Part shown: piece by piece, positions 16,325 through 24,108 of the stretch
Layout of the letters: every line of letters begins with the position of its first letter
Position numbering within the stretch: the stretch's first letter is position 1
Origin: Chitinophaga sp. MM2321
GTDB lineage: Bacteria; Bacteroidota; Bacteroidia; Chitinophagales; Chitinophagaceae
Length of the DNA: 64,000 nucleotides
Assembly: GCF_964033635.1 (NCBI RefSeq)
Contig: NZ_OZ035533.1
Location: forward strand, 6,109,001 to 6,173,000
Direction of reading: 5' to 3'
Position numbers and translations under genes: made by a program
The notes under the pieces: generated by a model
What the model was told of the DNA's origin: nothing
The model's input: the letters and a program-made list of their open reading frames with translations, nothing else
Databases searched by the model: none

Positions 16325-17605
16325 TTAAATAACTACCAGCTCATAAAAATCGCCTGGCGAATAATATTGCTTCGCCAGCTGTTGTAATTCTTCTGCGGTA
16401 ATCGTTTTAATAGTGCGGATATTATTGTAGAAATAATGTTCGTCCAGATCATTGAGGATCAGGTTTTTCCAACGCTGGATCAACTGAAATGCGCCATCCA
16501 GGTCACCTAAAACAGAGCCGATCATATAGTTGCGTACCAGGTCCAGTTCTTCTTTCGGCACCGGTTCATTTTGCAGCTTCAATAACTCTTTATACACTTC
16601 TTCAATAGTGGCTTCACAAACATCCCTGCCGGCTTCGGTCTGGATGTTGATGGCGCTGGTTTGCCTGAAGTTATAGAGTTGCGAATAGATCCCGTAGGTG
16701 TAGCCTTTGTCTTCCCTGATATTACTCATCAATCTCGATCCGAAATAGCCGCCCATTATGGTATTCAGTACAAGCATTTTTGGGAAGTCGGGATGGTAAC
16801 GGTTGGGGAAAGGCCGCGCCAGCCGTACAGCACCCTGTACGCCATTTTCATCATTGAAGATGCGGAACTTTCTCTCTTCAGCCGGCTGGATCAGCAGATC
16901 CAGTTTGGTGAGCCGGGAATCTCCGTTCCAGGGCGTACTACCGAAATATTTATTCAGCAGTTCAACCATGTTGTCCGGCATGTGTCCTGCTACAAAAATG
17001 CGACAGTTATTGTAAGTGTAATGCTTTTTGTAAAAGCCACGCAGGGTTTCTGTTTGCAGTGCATCGTAAGCCATCATGCTGCTTACGCGGCCGTATGGAT
17101 GAAATTCGCCAAACAGGTATTTATCAATAAAGCGATTAGCAACAAAGTCACATTTCTGAAGATTAACAGCCAGTTTTTGTTTCTGATTCTGTTTGTAGAG
17201 ATTTAGTTCTTCTTCCGGAAATATGGGGTCCAGGATTACTTCCTGTAATACCGGCAACAGTACTTCTGTATGTTTGCTAAGACAGTGCAGTGTATACGTT
17301 GCATTTTCATGATAGGCATTACGGTTCAGGTAAGCGCCGTGGTAGTCGATGCTTTCATTTATTTCCTGGGCTGTGTGTTTGCTGGTGCCACTCTTCATCA
17401 GGAAGTTGGTAGCAGTAGCTTCCAGGCTTTCACTTTCATACCAGCTGCCGGCAGGAAATACCAGCTCCAGTTGAAGTGTCTCCTGTTCATCCGACTTTAT
17501 CACATAAACGGGGATACCGTTGTCCAGTGTAAATTTTTCGTACGGTTTCAGCGTTATATTAAACTCCACAGCATCTTTAATGGAAGGAGGAATGGTTCTG
17601 TTCAT
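16325..17605 (-). CDS. M16 peptidase-like subunit lacking the zinc motif
   Basis: 426 residues with the two-domain M16 fold (LELVFPAGSWYESESLEATATNFLMKSG; GTPWNGDS-like region; AVRLARPFPNRYHPDFPKMLVLNTIMGG). The usual HxxEH is absent: the matching stretch reads TATNFLM. It does keep the substrate-binding Arg/Tyr pair (NIREDKGYTYGIYS). This is the classic non-catalytic partner of heterodimeric M16 enzymes. It follows its catalytic partner by 43 bases on the same strand, so the two very likely form one enzyme. No signal peptide is seen, so it is probably cytoplasmic. Confidence 0.88.
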   Translation of the reverse strand: MNRTIPPSIKDAVEFNITLKPYEKFTLDNGIPVYVIKSDEQETLQLELVFPAGSWYESESLEATATNFLMKSGTSKHTAQEINESIDYHGAYLNRNAYHENATYTLHCLSKHTEVLLPVLQEVILDPIFPEEELNLYKQNQKQKLAVNLQKCDFVANRFIDKYLFGEFHPYGRVSSMMAYDALQTETLRGFYKKHYTYNNCRIFVAGHMPDNMVELLNKYFGSTPWNGDSRLTKLDLLIQPAEERKFRIFNDENGVQGAVRLARPFPNRYHPDFPKMLVLNTIMGGYFGSRLMSNIREDKGYTYGIYSQLYNFRQTSAINIQTEAGRDVCEATIEEVYKELLKLQNEPVPKEELDLVRNYMIGSVLGDLDGAFQLIQRWKNLILNDLDEHYFYNNIRTIKTITAEELQQLAKQYYSPGDFYELVVI

Positions 17606-17648
17606 TAGGTTTTATTTAAACCGATATAGCTGCAAAGCAGCCATAGAT

Positions 17649-18887
17649 TTAGTTTTCGGCGTAATAGTAAATAGTGTTGGAATTTTTCTCATCAAAAAGC
17701 AGCTTTGCTTCCTGGTGTATTTCTGCTGCGGTAACTACTTCGTAGTTATCAAATTCCTTGTTCATTAATGCGGCATCGCCGAGCAGTTCATAAAATGCGA
17801 GGTTGTTGGCACGATTGAGTAAGCTCATGTCTTCAAAAGCGAGCATACTTTCAACGCGGTTCTTTACTTTCTGCAATTCTCTGTCGGTGATGATTTCACT
17901 TTGCAGTTTTTCCAGTTCTATCTGAATAGCTTTTTCGGCATCTTTCATTTTTACGCCTTTCACCAGTTTGCCTTCGATGGTGAGTAAACCGGCATCCAGG
18001 CTGCCGAAATGATAACAGTCGATATTGCTGAACATTTTTTTCTCTTTTACCAGTACCTGGTGTAAGCGGGAAGAACTGCCACCACCGAGGATATCGGAGA
18101 TAAGATCAGCAGCATAATAGCGTTTGTCCTCACGGGCATACATGTGGTAGCATTTATACAATGCGTCCAGGGGTACTTTAGCTTTTATTTCCAGTTTATG
18201 CGGCGCTGGTTGCGGCGGTTCTGCCGGCAGGTTACGGAGATATTTATCACCGGAAGGAATGTCGCCAAACCACTTCTCTGCCAGTACTTTCACCTGTTCG
18301 GTGGTGATGTTGCCTCCTACTGAAATGATCGCGTTGGCTGGTCTGTAAAATTTAAAGAAAAAGGCTTTTACATCTTCCAGGGTAGCGTTTTCAATATGTG
18401 ATAGTTCTTTCCCTATGGTCATCCAGCGATAAGGATGTGTGGAGTAGGCCAGCTCGCGCATTTTATGCCATACATCACCATATGGTTTGTTGATGTAGTG
18501 TTCCTTAAACTCTTCAGAAACGACCTTACGTTGTACATCCAGGCTTTTTTCGCCAAATGCGAGCGACAACATCCGGTCACTTTCCAGCCAGAAGGCGGTT
18601 TCAATATTTTCTGCCGGGAGCTGAATATAGTAGTTGGTAAGATCACTGGTGGTGTAGGCGTTGTTTTCTCCGCCCGCCATCTGCAAGGGTTCATCATATT
18701 CCGGGATATTAATGGACCCTCCAAACATCAGGTGTTCAAATAAGTGAGCAAAGCCTGTCTGTTCCGGATTTTCATCTCTCGCTCCTACGTCGTACAGTAC
18801 GTTTAGTACAGCCATGGGAGTGGTATGGTCCTCGTGAACGATTACCCGCAGCCCATTAGCTAACGTAAATTTATTATAGTGAATCAT
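17649..18887 (-). CDS. M16 zinc peptidase, catalytic subunit
   Basis: 412 residues. The inverted zinc motif H48-L-F-E51-H52 (FAHLFEHLMFGG) is present, with the third Glu ligand in VVSEEF (~125). The region that usually carries the Arg/Tyr pair (RLHQVLVKEKKMFSNIDCYHFG) lacks it. Together with the next gene, which has the reverse pattern, this makes a complementary M16 heterodimer, as known for some bacterial pairs and for mitochondrial processing peptidase. It should cleave unfolded peptides. No signal peptide is seen. First gene of the two. Confidence 0.92.
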   Translation of the reverse strand: MIHYNKFTLANGLRVIVHEDHTTPMAVLNVLYDVGARDENPEQTGFAHLFEHLMFGGSINIPEYDEPLQMAGGENNAYTTSDLTNYYIQLPAENIETAFWLESDRMLSLAFGEKSLDVQRKVVSEEFKEHYINKPYGDVWHKMRELAYSTHPYRWMTIGKELSHIENATLEDVKAFFFKFYRPANAIISVGGNITTEQVKVLAEKWFGDIPSGDKYLRNLPAEPPQPAPHKLEIKAKVPLDALYKCYHMYAREDKRYYAADLISDILGGGSSSRLHQVLVKEKKMFSNIDCYHFGSLDAGLLTIEGKLVKGVKMKDAEKAIQIELEKLQSEIITDRELQKVKNRVESMLAFEDMSLLNRANNLAFYELLGDAALMNKEFDNYEVVTAAEIHQEAKLLFDEKNSNTIYYYAEN

Positions 18888-18952
18888 AATATGATTGTTG
18901 TGTAAAGGTAAAAATAGGGGAAAAATTTACGAATCGGGCCCGTTGCGCGTAT

Positions 18953-19867
18953 TTATTCCAGATAGAGTTCTTTTTTGTTGTAGTTGATTGTGAGGGTAAA
19001 CTGTTTCCAGATATCGTAGCCAATAGCGCCGGCCACTTCTGTAAATACGCCTACATCGTCTACATCTTTGCAATAACTGACGGGAACATTTTTGATATCA
19101 TGTCCGCCCAGCTGGAGTAAGGGAATGCTGCTGTTGATATAGTAGAGGATCTTTATCATATCCTGCACCTTGTCTGTATCGATGGTGGGTAAGGCGGTGT
19201 TGAGTTTGTTTTTATCTACATAAGCCCAGTTAAACAGGATGCCATAATCTCCGCCGGTGGTGACGTGATAGTGCCCGGGTAAGGAGCGGCCATCAGGCAA
19301 TTGGATAGCGGCATCAATGACCGGTGTGCTGAAATTGAGCTGAAAGTGAAGCAGCCGGCCGGTATTGCCAATAGGCGTTTTACCGTTACGGAACAGGGTT
19401 ATTTGCTGTTGCCGGTAGTCTATTTTTACGATGTAGGATTTGAGCAAAGCTACGCCTATCACGCCGTCTATAGGTCCCAGTGCATCCAGGTTTTCGAGAT
19501 AGGCGCTGACGTAAGGGAGCCGTATTTCTTTCAGGTAAAGGGCGTTTAAAGTAGTTACCGGCACTTTAATCATGCCGTTGTTGCTACCGCTCATAAAGGC
19601 TTCCCGCCCACTTTTTAGCTGTAATTTTTCGGCGATACGTGTATGCAGGATGGTGACTTCCGCGCCGGAATCAAAAATAAAATGAAGGGTATCAATGCTC
19701 CCGGAAAGGAGTACCGGGATGACAACATGTTTATCTATCAGTTTGAAAGGGATCACCGCTACGGGTTTCTTATTGTCCACTTCCGCAGACGTATTTTTAC
19801 GCTGTGCACCGGCAGGTACTACAGCATGGCAGAAAAACACAATTACAATCCCTAAGAAACGCCACAT
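18953..19867 (-). CDS. Retropepsin-like aspartyl protease, one lobe degenerate
   Basis: 304 residues with a signal peptide (MWRFLGIVIVFFCHAVVPAGAQ). The first lobe has the catalytic D66-S-G in LHFIFDSGAEVTIL and a following hydrophobic-Gly stretch (IDGVIGVALL). In the second lobe the matching place reads VTTGGDYGILF, so the second Asp-Thr-Gly has become Thr-Thr-Gly. Either one Asp per chain is enough in a dimer, or the protein is inactive. Predicted to be periplasmic. It lies 13 bases after a related PDZ-bearing gene, likely in the same transcript. Confidence 0.8.
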   Translation of the reverse strand: MWRFLGIVIVFFCHAVVPAGAQRKNTSAEVDNKKPVAVIPFKLIDKHVVIPVLLSGSIDTLHFIFDSGAEVTILHTRIAEKLQLKSGREAFMSGSNNGMIKVPVTTLNALYLKEIRLPYVSAYLENLDALGPIDGVIGVALLKSYIVKIDYRQQQITLFRNGKTPIGNTGRLLHFQLNFSTPVIDAAIQLPDGRSLPGHYHVTTGGDYGILFNWAYVDKNKLNTALPTIDTDKVQDMIKILYYINSSIPLLQLGGHDIKNVPVSYCKDVDDVGVFTEVAGAIGYDIWKQFTLTINYNKKELYLE

Positions 19868-19880
19868 GCCACAAATAACG

Positions 19881-21113
19881 CTAAAGAATACTTTTTATTG
19901 GCAATTTTTTAATGAGCAGGTCATTATCCCGGCTAATGAGGATCACTGCGCGGGTACCGATATTTTTCAGCAGCTCGCGGAATAGCTGCAGATTAGCCCC
20001 CAGGTTATTGTTGACCGCCATGATTATATCTCCTTTTTTGAAGCCGGCTTTTTCTGCCGGAGAACCTTTGATGATATCGGTTACTTCTACCCTGCCATCG
20101 ATCAGGTAAATGATCAGTCCTGTGTAGGAGTAATCAAACATATCCCTGTAATGCGTATTGGGCATGAGAAATATTTCCTTTTTGCCGTAATTGAGGGTGA
20201 TATTGAACCGCCGCAGCAAATCATTGCCGATCATACCTCCAAGAAAAGGATAGGCAGTAACATTGGTAACATCATCAAAAATATAAGTAGGCACATTCCG
20301 GAAAGCATAGTTGCCGATACGGAACTCCTGGATAGTGGTAAGCGACATCTGCATCTTGCCGCCAAGTCCCTGGGCTTCTGTCTGGATAATTTTCTTACTG
20401 CGCCTTGAGTTGCTGAATACACTGCTGTCTTTCACAAACTGGGTAGACAACAGGAGGCACATACCTGCACCGGTATCGAAATAGTAACGGTTGTTGATGG
20501 TCTTTTTGTTGTTCCTCAAAGGGGCAGATACCAGGGGAATCTGGGTGAGAGAAGGTTTGAGCAGTTGTCCTCCCCTGGGATAGTTAAATTTTCCCTTACT
20601 GTAGACGATAATTTCTTCCGTATCATAATCTACCGTAACGATGTACCGGGAGAGAAAGCTGTAGCCGATGATCCCATCTATCTGTATACCGTATACCTGG
20701 CTGATAAGTTCATAGTCGTTGATATGAAAATCGAGACTGTCGATCCGGAGGCCAGGCAGTTTCAGGGAATGGTGCATGGCAAACGATACGGGTTTGGAAC
20801 CGCCGAGGCCCTTGACTATTTTATCAGTAGGGGTTAGTTTGATTCCCAGTCGCACGCATGTGCTTGTATCCAGGGAGATGCCGGCGCTTCCGGTGTCCAG
20901 GATAAACTGGAGGGTATCCGGTATATTACTGAGCAACGCCTGTATGATCACTACCCCTCCATAGTATTGTTTAAAATGGAAGCGGGTGATAAGCACGGAT
21001 TCCCTGGTACTATCGTTTTCTAACGTGGCATTTCCGGCTATTGCATTCTGAAAGGTACCGGCGGAGGCTACAAGCAGCAGCAGTAATGAACAAAACAGAT
21101 TTGGTTTAAGCAT
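19881..21113 (-). CDS. Retropepsin-like aspartyl protease with C-terminal PDZ
   Basis: 410 residues from the ATG at 21113, which opens a signal peptide (MLKPNLFCSLLLLLVASAGTF). Two pepsin-like Asp motifs are intact: LQFILDTGSAGISL and RYYFDTGAGMCLLL, each followed by an IIGYSFL/MIGNDLL flap-like strand. A PDZ domain closes the protein (VTDIIKGSPAEKAGFKKGDIIMAVNN). Such proteins occur in Bacteroidota and may cleave envelope proteins chosen by the PDZ domain. Probably periplasmic. It heads a pair with the gene ending at 18953. Confidence 0.87.
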   Translation of the reverse strand: MLKPNLFCSLLLLLVASAGTFQNAIAGNATLENDSTRESVLITRFHFKQYYGGVVIIQALLSNIPDTLQFILDTGSAGISLDTSTCVRLGIKLTPTDKIVKGLGGSKPVSFAMHHSLKLPGLRIDSLDFHINDYELISQVYGIQIDGIIGYSFLSRYIVTVDYDTEEIIVYSKGKFNYPRGGQLLKPSLTQIPLVSAPLRNNKKTINNRYYFDTGAGMCLLLSTQFVKDSSVFSNSRRSKKIIQTEAQGLGGKMQMSLTTIQEFRIGNYAFRNVPTYIFDDVTNVTAYPFLGGMIGNDLLRRFNITLNYGKKEIFLMPNTHYRDMFDYSYTGLIIYLIDGRVEVTDIIKGSPAEKAGFKKGDIIMAVNNNLGANLQLFRELLKNIGTRAVILISRDNDLLIKKLPIKSIL

Positions 21114-21209
21114 ACACGGGATGCAGGGAGTATCGTATTTATATAAATTTAACATTTAAAAACCGTCGTATAAAATATTTTTATTACAGGCTGTTAATCG
21201 GCGAAATAC

Positions 21210-21217
21210 TACCTTTG
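21210..21217 (+). promoter_or_regulatory. -7 element TACCTTTG for mqnC
   Basis: TACCTTTG fits TAnnTTTG and lies 29 bases before the mqnC ATG. Consensus match only. Confidence 0.5.
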
Positions 21218-21246
21218 CCTGGTTATTCAGGGATGAAAAAAAGCAT

Positions 21247-22371
21247 ATGGAACTTCAGGATTTATACCAAAAGGCACAGCATTTCGAATTTCTGACAGCA
21301 GAAGAAGGTGTATACTTATTTGAAAATGCACCGCTGGCTGAACTGATGCATATTGCCAACGAATTACGGAAACAACAGGTACCACATGGAAAGGTAACCT
21401 GGCAGATAGACAGGAATGTGAACACCACCAATGTGTGCACAGCCAACTGTAAGTTTTGCAATTTTTATCGTATTCCCGGGCATGCGGAAGCATATATTAC
21501 TGGCATAGACGAATACAAACGCAAGATAGAAGAAACGCTCAAGTTTGGCGGTGACCAGCTGCTGCTGCAAGGCGGCCATCATCCTGAACTGGGACTCAGT
21601 TTTTATACCACTCTTTTCAGGGAGTTAAAGCAGCTGTATCCTACATTAAAGCTGCACACACTTGGGCCCCCGGAAGTAGCGCATATCACCAAACTGGAAA
21701 AGAGCACGCATATTGAAGTATTGCGTGCGCTGAAGGAAGCGGGTATGGACAGTTTACCCGGCGCCGGTGCTGAAATTCTCAATGATCGTGTACGCAGGCT
21801 CATCTCCAAAGGAAAATGCGGCGCACAGGAATGGCTGGACGTGATGCGTGCAGCGCATAAGCTGAACATCGCTTCATCCGCTACCATGATGTTCGGACAC
21901 GTAGAAACTGTGCTGGAACGCTTTGAACACCTCGCAGCTATCCGGCAGGTGCAAAGTGAGAAACCGGAAGGTCATTATGGCTTTACCGCCTTTATTCCAT
22001 GGACTTTCCAGGATGTGGATACCCTGCTGGCAAAAATCCGTGGCGTGCATAACATGACCACCTCCGAAGAATATATCCGGATGATTGCCATGAGCCGTAT
22101 CATGTTGCCGAATATTAAAAATATCCAGGCTTCCTGGCTAACAGTAGGTAAACAGGTAGCGCAACTTTGCCTGCATGCAGGCGCCAACGATTTCGGTTCT
22201 ATTATGATCGAAGAAAACGTGGTAAGTGCCGCCGGCGCCCCTCACCGCTTTACCTACCTTTCTATGCAGGAGGCTATTAAAGAAGCTGGTTTTGAGCCGC
22301 AGTTACGTACACAGTTATATGAGTTCAGAGAGGTTCCTGCAGTTATTGAAGAACAAGTGATCAACTACTGA
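21247..22371 (+). CDS. mqnC: Cyclic dehypoxanthinyl futalosine synthase
   Basis: 374 residues. Radical-SAM cluster ligands are C64, C68 and C71 in VCTANCKFCNF. The downstream GGDQLLLQGGHHPELGL, SLPGAGAEILNDRVR and YGFTAFIPWTFQ match MqnC rather than its relative MqnE. MqnC cyclises dehypoxanthine futalosine with a 5'-deoxyadenosyl radical in the futalosine route to menaquinone, the quinone that feeds the cbb3 oxidase encoded later in this window. No other mqn genes are nearby. The start at 21247 is supported by the promoter element upstream. Cytoplasmic. Confidence 0.93.
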   Translation: MELQDLYQKAQHFEFLTAEEGVYLFENAPLAELMHIANELRKQQVPHGKVTWQIDRNVNTTNVCTANCKFCNFYRIPGHAEAYITGIDEYKRKIEETLKFGGDQLLLQGGHHPELGLSFYTTLFRELKQLYPTLKLHTLGPPEVAHITKLEKSTHIEVLRALKEAGMDSLPGAGAEILNDRVRRLISKGKCGAQEWLDVMRAAHKLNIASSATMMFGHVETVLERFEHLAAIRQVQSEKPEGHYGFTAFIPWTFQDVDTLLAKIRGVHNMTTSEEYIRMIAMSRIMLPNIKNIQASWLTVGKQVAQLCLHAGANDFGSIMIEENVVSAAGAPHRFTYLSMQEAIKEAGFEPQLRTQLYEFREVPAVIEEQVINY

Positions 22372-22566
22372 CCAGGATTGAACGGATTTTGAGGATTATC
22401 AGGATGGGACAGGTTTTTTAGAGATTAGACAGATTATTATATATATTTAAATAATTAGCGAAGATGAAAGCATAATACGCTTTTATCTTCGCTAATTTTT
22501 TTATCTCACAAAAAAATAATACCCGCTTTAAATCCTTTAAATCCGTTCATCTGTTAAATCTTGGTC
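22370..22566. repeat. Imperfect inverted repeat around a terminator
   Basis: Left arm (from 22370: GACCAGGATT...GAACGGATTTTGAGGATT) pairs imperfectly with the right arm (22531-22566: AATCCTTTAAATCCGTTC...AATCTTGGTC). It surrounds the terminator hairpin at 22453. The ACCAGGATT ends are the same family as the perfect repeat at 23990-24108. Confidence 0.65.
22453..22500 (+). terminator. Terminator after mqnC
   Basis: Long stem AATTAGCGAAGATGAAAGC / GCTTTTATCTTCGCTAATT with loop ATAATAC and a T run after it. The ATTAGCGAAGAT core recurs in the element at 23300-23400 on the other side of the next gene. Confidence 0.8.
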
Positions 22567-22604
22567 CATCTTGGTGAATAAATTGTTAAAACCCGCTTTC
22601 AGGT

Positions 22605-22629
22605 GTTACAAATCCTTTCTCTGTACGTC
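22605..22629 (+). promoter_or_regulatory. ECF-type promoter GTTAC-N16-CGTC
   Basis: GTTAC (22605-22609), a 16-base spacer, then CGTC (22626-22629). This is the layout of ECF sigma-factor promoters (a -35 with AAC/TTAC and a -10 with CGT). It lies 35 bases before the DUF4136 lipoprotein ATG. Which ECF sigma would use it cannot be said. Confidence 0.45.
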
Positions 22630-22653
22630 TAACAGGTACTAACTAATCAAAAT

Positions 22654-22660
22654 AAGGAGG
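22654..22660 (+). promoter_or_regulatory. Strong Shine-Dalgarno site
   Basis: AAGGAGG four bases before the ATG at 22665. Such a complete SD is unusual in Bacteroidota, where most genes here show none. It fixes the start and suggests high translation. Confidence 0.6.
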
Positions 22661-22664
22661 GACC

Positions 22665-23297
22665 ATGAAAAAGCTGGGTTTAATAATGGCAGGACTGGCA
22701 ATAATGGCCACGTCAGCCTGTACGAGTACCAAAGTAACATCATCGTGGCGTAGAAATGATGCACAGCAATTGCAGAAGGATCAGAAAATAATGGTGATGG
22801 CGCTGGTTCCTGCGAAAGACCGTGCCTTAAGGAGTCAGATGGAAACCTATACTGTTTCCGAGTTAAGGAAGAAAGGCTACAATGCGGTATCTGCATTAAA
22901 GGAATACGGACCACAACAGTTTGGTAAAATGGGTGAAAAGCAGGTGGTCAGCAAGTTACAGGGCAGCGATGTAAACCAGGTAATGACGATTGTCATGCTG
23001 GATAAGGGCAGGGAAAAGAATTATGTTCCAGGCTATATGTATCAGCCTTATGGTTATTATGGCTTCTGGCCTTACTATTCCAGCTGGTATTCAAGAATGT
23101 ATGCTCCGGGTGGATATATTACTTATAGTACCAAATATCAATGGGAAGGCAATTTGTATGATCTGCAAAGCGGTAAGCTATTGTATTCCGTGCAATCACG
23201 ATCTTTTGACCCGCCCACTACAGAAAGAATGGCGGTATTATATGCACAGGAAGTAGTGAAGGATATGGGTAAGCGGCAGTTGTTAACAAATAACTAG
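22665..23297 (+). CDS. DUF4136-like lipoprotein
   Basis: 210 residues with a lipoprotein signal (MKKLGLIMAGLAIMATSAC, Cys at 19). The mature protein has the DUF4136 outline: VTSSWRR at the start, a central strand-rich region, then a Tyr/Gly/Pro-rich stretch (YGYYGFWPYYSSWYSRMYAPGGY) and YQWEGNLYDLQSGKLLYS near the end. The function of DUF4136 is not established; the family is envelope-associated. The gene has an unusually good SD and an ECF-like promoter, pointing to stress-controlled expression. Inverted-repeat elements flank it on both sides. Confidence 0.8.
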   Translation: MKKLGLIMAGLAIMATSACTSTKVTSSWRRNDAQQLQKDQKIMVMALVPAKDRALRSQMETYTVSELRKKGYNAVSALKEYGPQQFGKMGEKQVVSKLQGSDVNQVMTIVMLDKGREKNYVPGYMYQPYGYYGFWPYYSSWYSRMYAPGGYITYSTKYQWEGNLYDLQSGKLLYSVQSRSFDPPTTERMAVLYAQEVVKDMGKRQLLTNN

Positions 23298-23299
23298 AC

Positions 23300-23400
23300 C
23301 GCTGATTTATGTGGTTAGCCTGATTAGTGAAGATCAGGGCGGGTAAAAGTATGATCCGTTCTATCTTCGCTAATCAGGCTAATTGTATAAATCCATGGCC
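23300..23400. repeat. Imperfect inverted repeat (ATTAGCGAAGAT family)
   Basis: Arms at ~23300-23333 and 23363-23400 share GGATTTAT...TTAGCCTGATTAGYGAAGAT with scattered mismatches. It lies downstream of the DUF4136 gene and may end its transcript, though no clear T run follows. Confidence 0.7.
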
Positions 23401-23447
23401 TGATTCGCAATTTTTTTGTACGTTTAATGCCGTTTTTAAACCCAGCT

Positions 23448-23990
23448 ATGTTCGAAGTACCTGTTAATGACAGCATCTATTTACGGCAACTGCAATTGCA
23501 GGATGCACCACTTGTATATAAACAGCTGGATTCCTCCCGTAAAAGTCTGCGCAAATTTTTACCCTGGGTAGATTATAATACCAATGAAGAACATAGTCTG
23601 CGTTTTATACAACTGATGCTGCGCAAAGCAGAAGAACAGGAAGCCGTTGCGCTGGGAATATGGTATCAGCAAGAGTTTTGTGGTGTATTGGATTTACATG
23701 GATGGGATCATCAACTACAGAAAGCAGAGGTAGGATATTGGATCGGAGAGCCTTTTCAGGGCAAAGGAATCGTTACTGCCGCTTGTAAAGCACTCATCAC
23801 TTTTGCATTTAAGAAACTCCGTTTGAATAAAATAGAGATCCGCTTCGTATTACAGAATGAACGCAGCGGCCAGATTCCCATTAAGCTGGGATTTGCCAGG
23901 GAAGGGATCTTACGCCATAGCGCCAAACTCCACGGACAATATGTGGATATGGTGGTGATGGGAGTGCTGCGCCAGGACTGGAAACACTGA
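23448..23990 (+). CDS. RimL-type GNAT acetyltransferase
   Basis: 180 residues from the ATG at 23448. An earlier ATG at 23427 follows immediately after a TACGTTTA promoter-like element, so it would probably fall outside the transcript. Features of ribosomal-protein Ser/Ala acetyltransferases are present: IYLRQLQLQDAPLVY, LDLHGWDHQLQKAEVGYWI, the acetyl-CoA loop PFQGKGIVTAACKALI, and LNKIEIRFVLQNERS followed by KLGFAREGILR. Likely acetylates a protein N-terminus, by family analogy with RimL/YdaF. The stop codon touches the left end of a perfect inverted repeat. Confidence 0.86.
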   Translation: MFEVPVNDSIYLRQLQLQDAPLVYKQLDSSRKSLRKFLPWVDYNTNEEHSLRFIQLMLRKAEEQEAVALGIWYQQEFCGVLDLHGWDHQLQKAEVGYWIGEPFQGKGIVTAACKALITFAFKKLRLNKIEIRFVLQNERSGQIPIKLGFAREGILRHSAKLHGQYVDMVVMGVLRQDWKH

Positions 23991-24108
23991 CCAGGATTAG
24001 CAGGATAAAAAAAGATTAACAGGATGGGTGTTATGTTGAGTAATAATTCGGGAGAATTAAAACATAACACCCATCCTGTTAATCTTTTTTTATCCTGCTA
24101 ATCCTGGT
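23990..24108. repeat. Perfect 48-bp inverted repeat between convergent stops
   Basis: Left arm 23990-24037 and right arm 24061-24108 are exact complements over 48 bases (ACCAGGATTAGCAGGAT...), with a 23-base centre. The element spans from the last base of one stop codon (23988-23990) to the base before the other gene's stop (24109-24111). A long A/T run inside each arm would give a terminator in either direction. Confidence 0.95.
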
